64,000 nt of DNA from Ancylostoma caninum (Eukaryota > Nematoda > Chromadorea > Rhabditida > Ancylostomatidae): assembly GCA_037903475.1 (NCBI GenBank), contig JBAJFG010000611.1, forward strand, positions 4,337,092 through 4,401,091, read 5' to 3'. Positions within the stretch are counted from its first letter, which is position 1, and each line of letters opens with the position of its first letter. A program made the translations under genes and the position numbers. Of the stretch, positions 57,355 to 64,000 are shown piece by piece. The notes below the pieces were generated by a model that ran no database searches, was not told the origin of the DNA, and saw only the letters and a list, made by a program, of their open reading frames with translations.

Positions 57355-58584
57355 AAGGAGAAGAATTAGTCGCTGAAGATTGTATATTATGTAAATATAA
57401 TGAAATTTCTATAGTAACGGCTTCACAGTGTGTGCTCTCTATGCATTTCGTTTTCTTTTGGGATCCTCGGAAGTACTGCAGCTGAAGATTTCTACCTATT
57501 TATTTATTTATTTATTTGATATGCTGGAAGGCGTACTATGAAACTTCGAGCTAACAATTAGCAAAGGTGGCACTAAAAAAACAAACGACATCAATCTAAT
57601 ATCTATATGAGAAAGATTTTAAAAGAAGTTGACAAATTGAGAGTCACAGAACGCTGTGACAGGGTATAGCAGATTCTACATTTGGCAAGCTCAAAAAAAA
57701 ACAGAAAGAAACCATCCATATACATATCAAATTTCTGGAATTATCGCTTCCCCCTATTTTTCTCATTTTATATGAACAGGCCATTCAAATGTCGGCAAAC
57801 ACGCTCAACGATGCCGCACTCATCCCGAAATGTCACTTGACATTGAAACTCCGCACATTTTCCAGTGATCAACAGATTTGCTATTCTATTTTAGAAGCAC
57901 TGTTCGGTTGTCAAAGTAAACAAACAGACAAACGCGCATTTCTTTTCGGTGAAAACTGACCAGTGCATGTTTGGTCTTTGCAGTTTACTCAAGGTCTTCG
58001 CAAGAAATGGCAAGGTCTGTCAAAGAAAACATTGCTGAGGTTCGGAACTATCTCCAGATCTTCATAATAGAAACATTTTCACCGCATTCTTTCATGAAGA
58101 ACGCAAAGTTATGTATCCCAAATATGCAGGCTGGGCCATAGGTACGGAAACACAGAAAAGCGTACACCGAAAAAGCATTTATGTGTAATTTAAAGCACAG
58201 TTGTGGGGTTTATGATTATTAGGTCATGTTCAACATAAGGCAACCCTTCGCCTCGGGATATCCCCTAATAGATCCCACACAGGCTCCAATATGCTGGACG
58301 AAGTCGTCTGACCGCGACGCGCAGGTGCTTGTGGTTCAGGTCATCCAACATTTTTTGAAGTCAATGACCAGCTTGTCCAAATTTCGAAGTGGTCATGAAC
58401 AAGCCCTGGCCTCGGATATCACTGAAGCCTACTAACTATACTGATTGAGACCCAAGTAAATGGGTGGTCAGTCAGTGGAATCAATATGACCCAAAACCAT
58501 TGTTCCGACAAAACGTTGCGAAGGGACCTTCCAACTAAGTTTAACTTCAAGCCGAAACAATTTTCTCGAGCGGAGAAACGAGCG
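57355..58584. other. 3' flank and unassigned sequence
   Basis: A TTTA microsatellite (about 57500-57520) and AT-rich sequence. A 69-residue plus-strand frame at 58226-58435 lies next to the element end at 58613 and may be decayed transposon sequence. Confidence 0.35.
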
Positions 58585-58613
58585 TTGTTGGCGTATTTTC
58601 GGCTCACCCTGTA
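58585..58613 (-). repeat. Single mariner-type terminal repeat
   Basis: On the minus strand TACAGGGTGAGCCGAAAATACGCC reads inward from 58613 and resembles mariner/Tc1 tips (CAGGGTG..CC.AAA). It lies next to TA. No matching opposite end was found at lower coordinates, so only one end is kept. Confidence 0.45.
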
Positions 58614-60009
58614 CGTGAACGACAATAAGCTTGAACCCTTCCTTTTTCTCTCATAAGTCGTCTTTAGTTTTGGGTAGGATATATTTGGTGTTAACATAAG
58701 TCCTTGCGCTTTTTTTAGTTGCGATTTTTTCGGCCCCATTGCCATTTTTCTCTAACATGCAGTATACCTTCTGAAAGCGCTTTTCTTCCTCTTCATTCAT
58801 ATTATCAAACGCATTCACAGTGCCTGATACTTATGAAAACTTACATAAGTACATAATAGTAATAATATGCATTTGTTAGAAACCATTTAGCAAGATTATC
58901 AACATGAACTTAACAGATAGAGACAAAAGACGGTATACTACACTGACGTGACAGTGACGTAAACCCTTACCAGTTGTTTCCAGCTGATAACTTATCTATT
59001 ACTCTACGCCAGTCCTAAGCCAGCAGCTTTTTTGGCGCGATAAGCCTCTAAATAGGTGGTTGGCGGCGGATTTCAACACCATGTATTTGGAATGAAAGGT
59101 TGTTATTTCATTTCGGGAAATTATTGATTGAGATTCCAGAGCTGCAGGATTTTGGATGTGCGCTGAAGTCATTCTGTTTCATTTGAACTCTCAACAGACA
59201 GTTCAAACAATACATCTCTACAGTTCGATGGTTAAACTGAAACATAGACTGAATTTGTTGCAAAAGGACAGCTAATCACCAGGGGATAACAAAAAGCTAT
59301 AATAAGAGGGCCCTGGAGAAGAGCACACTTTTCATAAAGTAAATGGGCGAAGACAGGTTATTAAATCTTCTCCTTATCTTTACTCTTTTTTTTGGATCTC
59401 TAGGAACACTGGACAAACACATTAATGACCATGTACCTGTGCATATCCTGAAAAAAAAACGGCCGTCACTCTTATCAAACAGCTGTCCTGATTGGCATTC
59501 CTATCAAGCGGCGACCGCTTCATTATCGTGTCTTTGTGAAATTATTGCGTTTTAAATCTGATTTACGCTTCTATAAATTATAATTTTATTTTCTCATGAT
59601 CACTAGAGAAGAGGTAACCTTTCGGCTGTCACTCACCATCCAGGTAACATGATCATCTGAATATAGGAATGTGTGACGTATAGAGAACGATGTGCTGTAG
59701 GAAAGGAATTGTGGTTGTTCCATGTCTTCATCAGGGTTAAAAACAGCGAAATTCCACCGACAAATTGCGTCATTCATCAGGGCAATAAATATTCTCCACC
59801 AAGACCCCAGGCTCAAATATGCAGTGATGAGAAAGAGCGAGATTGCAACAGGCGCAATCGCTCAATGTTTTACTTTTTCATCACCAAGCCGCCTATGTAT
59901 TAATCACATTGCACTATGCATCTCATCACATTATGTTCCTGACGCTAAAACTCATTGATATCATGGAAATCTACAGACACTTTGTCAAAACTTCTAAAAA
60001 AATCCTACT
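58614..60009. other. No gene established
   Basis: AT-rich. Overlapping frames at 59343-59555 and 59586-59958 are unsupported. Confidence 0.35.
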
Positions 60010-60240
60010 TTTTCCTTAGCTTCAGAACAGTCCTTAAAAGGTGCCTCATTCTCCCACCGTAGTGAACAAAACCGGTAGTCAATGGGTTGAGGAAGCATTG
60101 GTCCAAAAGCGACACCTCCCAAAACCAGTCGGCTATGTTTTGACTAATCCGTGCTGCGCCTACCTCGAGCCGTCCGCCCACGCACCTCAAGAAGTGACCC
60201 CCTGAACCGATCCGAACCCTTCGGGCTTTCATAACCTCCG
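60010..60240 (-). repeat. GC-rich repeat-like block
   Basis: A compositionally distinct segment (GAACCGATCCGAACCC, CGAGCCGTCCGCCCACG) with sharp edges against AT-rich flanks. The minus-strand 75-residue frame is open because of composition. It looks like a SINE or fragment of a dispersed nematode repeat. No second copy is in this window. Confidence 0.4.
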
Positions 60241-61818
60241 TAAGGACCGATCGGCGTCTCCCTTTCTCGCGTACTTTCTCGTTCGCCTCATCGATCCCAT
60301 TCTTCCACCGTTCACTTCAGTGTAACACCGACATCGAACGAATGCGTAATTTCTTTCCCTTCTCTGCCCACTCACGATCTCACTTTTTGCCTGTTACTGG
60401 TAATTAAGACTGTTACTGTTCGCGTTTCAAGTGGCATCAGCGATGCGGTGCGCTGTTCATAAGCAGGCTGTGTTTGCGCAGCCGACCACAAAAAGTGCCA
60501 CTAGATGCGTTGGAATTTTGCTCGATACCTTAATGATCCGAAATAGAATTCTGCAAATAATCAATATGCATTTTTTCCCTTCTTTGTGTAATATTTTCTC
60601 ATGGATTGATAGTCATGTACAATATTGCCTCCGCTATTGTCACTACTGATCTTATCGAGTGTTTGTGTGCACTATATGTACGCCCATTTCACCTCCACTC
60701 ACGATATCTGCGTGAAAACGAACACGTCCGGGTAGGTTAGTCGTACAGTCGGGGATCTTAGCTCGGATCGTTAGGTTTTGTTTTCCATCGCGAGGAATAT
60801 GTGCATATGTGCGCCACACTTTTTTTCCTAATAGCCGTTCGCATTTATGATATTCTAATGGCTGAGAACGTGTTCCTCATCATTGGAGTTGGAATGAGCC
60901 AGCCTGAATGGCTGGAAAAACCCGGATCAGATACAACATCACTCTGAACTTCGTGTTTCTATGTATCCTCGAGCAACATGCAACTTCACTTCCTAATAAT
61001 CAATAAGTAATTAGGTGAGTGATCAGGGAGTAACGAGATAGGTAAGTGTTCTTGAATAGAATTTTCAACCTTTAAAAAGTGGGCTTGCTTCCTGTCGTGC
61101 TACAAAATGTCTTCAACAATCTTCTGTCTCTGTTCGTTTTCCTTCCGCAGTTCTGTACTTACTGCTATTTTCGTGAGGGTTGTTACTGCGTATTACTCAT
61201 ACTTACTCAGAATAGTTATTTCTGGTGATTCGTTGACAACTAAATCGCCTGTATTCTCGCACTTCCCACATGACCAAATCTGGCTTCGTGGCGTATTTGG
61301 CTGGAAGCTCTGAAGAAAACATCATAAGTACTCGTCGCAACCCAAGTTTACGAAAAGTTTAACTGTTTGGATAAATTTGTCCAGATAGTTTGGATTAAAT
61401 AAATAATTCCATGTAACTTTCAACACAAGTCTGCCCAAGCTATTACTTCTATCCGGAAATATTCCGCATTCTCTTTCCCCGCTAGTGATTTTCTTCTTAT
61501 GTACAGCTTTTAACTTATCTCAAGGATAGTGAACAATGTCTGTTACTTTTTTTTTCGAACACATGTAGAAAGTTTTTCGTCGCCATGGTGGGCGAGTTCT
61601 TAAGAAGTCCTAGCTTCTTTATTCTACGTAGTTAGGAAACTCGAACGAAGAGATCAGAAGGAACAATTAGGCTTTATCCTTGTTGTTTTGTGAGTACTAT
61701 ATTTTTTTATATTTCACATTGAAAACTCTTTTGTTCCAATCAGGTCAGATTTGGTCGTTTTGGACAAGCCGGAATTAAGCATCATATACCTGTTCCACCT
61801 ACTTATCCTCACAGTTCC
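60241..61818. other. No gene established
   Basis: A plus-strand frame at 60431-60649 begins after an acceptor-like GTTTCAAG with a protein-like start (AMRCAVHKQAVFAQPTT) but has no clear end. Otherwise AT-rich. Confidence 0.3.
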
Positions 61819-62030
61819 TTGCCCAAAAAATCAAAATAAACGTTGATAAATGAAAGGATTACCACCAGTCCTAGGATCGAAAAATGAAGTATTTAAATTA
61901 CGATCTGTCAATAATATAGTAATAGCATCAGCTAAAACAGGTAAAGACAATACTAATAAAAACACAGTTACAAATACCGTTCACACAAATAAACTTATAT
62001 GCTCTAAAGAAATAGATCTACCACGTAATC
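61819..62030 (-). pseudogene. Nuclear insertion of mitochondrial cox1 (NUMT)
   Basis: Read on the minus strand with the invertebrate mitochondrial code, 62030 to 61819 gives ISLEHMSLFVW, then [13 protein letters not shown], then [20 protein letters not shown] and IYQRLFWFFGQ, the middle of cytochrome c oxidase subunit I in nematodes. TGA must be read as Trp (twice), ATA as Met and AGA/AGG as Ser, so it is mitochondrial DNA and not a nuclear gene. Small changes from the family consensus (D for G after PVLA, R for H before LFWFF, Q for H at the start of the HPEV motif) suggest decay after transfer. Similarity stops sharply at both ends in nuclear sequence. About 210 bp. Confidence 0.92.
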
Positions 62031-62365
62031 TTCTCCTGGTCGTCCTCACCTTTGGCTGTCTTCCATTTGGATTTGTGTAGCCCCATACAGTGAAATAGAT
62101 TCTTTCCTGGAACATCCTATTAACAACGCTTGTACTAAAAGTTCAGTCAGAAAAGTACAGTCCAGCGGCCAGCTTCCATCCTGTACCATTCCGTCCGAAT
62201 ATTTTCCCAGTGATTCCTGTACACTCTGTGAAAAGTGCGTCTTTCTTTGAAATCGCCACTCTTTTCAATGTTTTCGACTTAGTCACCGAATGATTCTTGA
62301 TTTATTTGCAAGGCGCCTTGTATACGCTGTGAGTCAGAGCACGCCAATGTGAGGAGGAGGCAGTC
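62031..62365. other. Spacer before the 62366 gene
   Basis: Nothing recognised beyond short frames. Confidence 0.3.
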
Positions 62366-62720
62366 ATGCCCGACCAGTTCTCAAGCATCGCCAATAACTT
62401 TTCAAAGGTAAACTATTTGTATGGTATCTCATTACACGCTCATTTCTTTGATTGTTTTTTTTTCTTCGCTCCCTCTCACTGTAGTGATTCCACGTTCGAG
62501 CCTTGCAATTACATGCTTCTTTGAGCTAGGGGGAGTTACCTGAATCACCTGTTACTTACTCGCAATTTACTATTACCTAAGATTCGTTCAATGTTTAGCA
62601 AAAATGGTATGATACTAACCTGGAATTTGCCGACGCTTGCACTTCTCTCGCATGGCCGTTGACACGTTTCGTGTATGCGGGAGACAAGGCTGGTAGATTA
62701 CATTGCATAGATTGCGATGG
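62366..62720 (+). CDS. First two exons of a beta-propeller-like protein, 3' continues
   Basis: ATG at 62366 in GGAGGCAGTCATG; exon 62366-62407 (MPDQFSSIANNFSK, donor AAG/GTAAAC) and exon 62599-62720 (acceptor AATGTTTAG, donor GATGG/GTAAGT, an ideal donor). The junction is phase 0. The second exon contains CTSLAWPLTRFVYAGDKAGR followed by LHCIDCDG, the pattern of one WD40-type blade (hydrophobic-alternating strands, then GD..G.L). Such proteins are scaffolds, often in trafficking or ciliary complexes; the specific role is not deducible. A third exon may begin at 62758 after TTTTTCTGCAG (IYQIIAKLHLG), but the intron would be only 37 nt. The gene probably runs on to the right. Confidence 0.5.
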
Positions 62721-64000
62721 GTAAGTTTTTCTTTTCATGGATCTGATTTTTCTGCAGGATTTACCAAATTATCGCCAAATTACACCTAGGATGTGTAGCG
62801 ATATGTGTTTGTAGCATCTTTACTCTCTTCGATACCTTCCATTACTCATTTCTTAAGGCTATAATTTGGTAGAAGGAGACCTTTCAAAACTGGAAGCTGG
62901 ATAGTTTTAATTCAACGATATTCAGAAGGCAGTATGACTGGGGGTTGAAATGATTGTGCTTTCTTCTAGAATGACTATGCGAACGGAGGGACAAAAGCAG
63001 AGTGTTGACGAAAATAGTGTTCGAATAATCATTCGAATATTCCATCATGAGCATCAATGCAGGAGTAGTACGTGGTAGCATCAGAAACTTTCTTTTCAGC
63101 TCTCTGAAGCTTTAAATTTCATCCTCGTACTTTTGGGCTTCGCAAAAGGATATCACCTTGTACACTGTTGCATGTATTCGGATATACGGATGTGGTCATC
63201 CGATTACAATAAAACCCGAAGTGATTGTAGATACCATGCGGAAGAATTGTATCTTGAACATTTACCTGTAGATTTTGCTTCCCATGTAGTAGCGCCATCT
63301 TTTTTCTAATTCAACAACATATAGCTCCAAAACATCTGTCAAAAAAGCTTCGAATCATTTGTCAATGTATGGCATTCTTGGAATTACATTCCATCCCGGA
63401 GAGATAGGAAGATTGTACAACCCGATTGTTTTTGTACTTTCGTTTGATCGAATAAGGTGATAACTGAGCCCCTTTTTAGTATACTGCCGTGGAGTCAAAA
63501 GTTCTGCTTATTTGTTCATTGTTCATTTTTATTTTATTCTGTGGATAGACAAAAAAAAAGGAAGCCGCACAGGCCATTTCCCAACCATGAATGGTTCATT
63601 AACTCAACTTAATCCTTACTTGATTTTTATCCGAATTCCGCATAACTAGAGCTGTCATATTCCAAACAAAGTTGAGGGACAAAGATTACTACTGGGCAAA
63701 CCGTAACTCGTAACTGTGGAAGGTGAGCGGAGGGTGGGCCAGGGGGGAGGGGTAGATGACACCGGCATGTTCACAAGTGTATGGAGAAGATTTTACATGA
63801 GGACTCGAACAAATTAATGTTATAATTCAGAGTAAAAGAAAGTCAGCAAACGTCCCATTGTAACCTAAGGGCTATCCATGATTTTCTTTATTTATCTAGT
63901 AAGGCGGATTTTTTTCCTTTTTACTGCTATACAAATGAATTGTTTCAAATGTTCTGTATAAGCAAATAAGGCAGTTTAAGGTGCATAACTGACTTCCTTA
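62721..64000. other. Unassigned, probably intron or 3' part of the preceding gene
   Basis: No further exon established. A short G-rich stretch lies at 63722-63755. Minus-strand frame 62884-63081 is unsupported. Confidence 0.3.

Noticed and set aside
57500..57520. TTTA microsatellite
   Set aside because: Ordinary simple repeat, no further interest.
1..64000. tRNA, spliced-leader RNA, 5S rRNA or CRISPR array
   Set aside because: No B-box with matching A-box and cloverleaf, no spliced-leader sequence and no regular direct-repeat array was found by eye; a tRNAscan-SE and Infernal run would be decisive.

Overview
The window is AT-rich eukaryotic DNA with no prokaryotic gene packing, no long intact reading frames and many dispersed repeats. 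It reads as nuclear DNA of a parasitic clade V nematode, most likely a hookworm-like strongylid. Four things point there: short exons bounded by TTTCAG-type acceptors and GT donors, with introns of about 50 to several hundred bases; a mariner relic like the bandit family described from the hookworm Ancylostoma; Tc1-type relics; and a cox1 fragment that only makes sense in the invertebrate mitochondrial code (TGA = Trp, AGG/AGA = Ser) and closely resembles nematode COX1. The species assignment is inference.

Protein-coding content is sparse and split into small exons. I built gene models by hand from splice sites, open frames and phase agreement between neighbouring exons. The best are: a four-transmembrane protein gene (54505-57354, five exons, all phases agree); a block just upstream that may share an operon with it (53451-54206, perhaps joined to 51032-51633); a five- or six-exon gene at 36585-38400, convergent with a minus-strand gene at 38392-40351; a seven-exon model at 2906-5008 with a BRCT-like segment; a three-exon 3' end at 21446-22227; and the first two exons of a beta-propeller-like protein running towards the right edge (62366-62720). 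Several single exons or exon pairs are listed with lower confidence. Most products are not recognisable by eye, and I leave them unnamed.

Mobile and repetitive DNA, left to right: a GC-rich foldback (7085-7546); a decayed Tc1-like element with nested long terminal inverted repeats (11645-13256); a foldback around a hammerhead-ribozyme-like core (23969-24183); a bandit-like mariner with its catalytic middle deleted (28074-28929), flanked at distance by an inverted pair of repeats (27627-27845 and 30275-30410); a palindromic hairpin cluster (32869-33260); a 0.8 kb TIR element (41622-42420); a mariner-type TIR element (44908-45841); a second foldback with the ribozyme-like core (46851-47060); a large imperfect foldback (about 49020-49570); two single element ends (50045-50070 and 58585-58613); a GC-rich repeat-like block (60010-60240); and a nuclear mitochondrial insertion (61819-62030).

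No operon of prokaryotic type, CRISPR array, rRNA or convincing tRNA was seen. The most unusual signals are the three hammerhead-like cores, two of them at the centre of foldbacks, and the GC-rich foldback whose two arms both carry splice-donor-like sequences.
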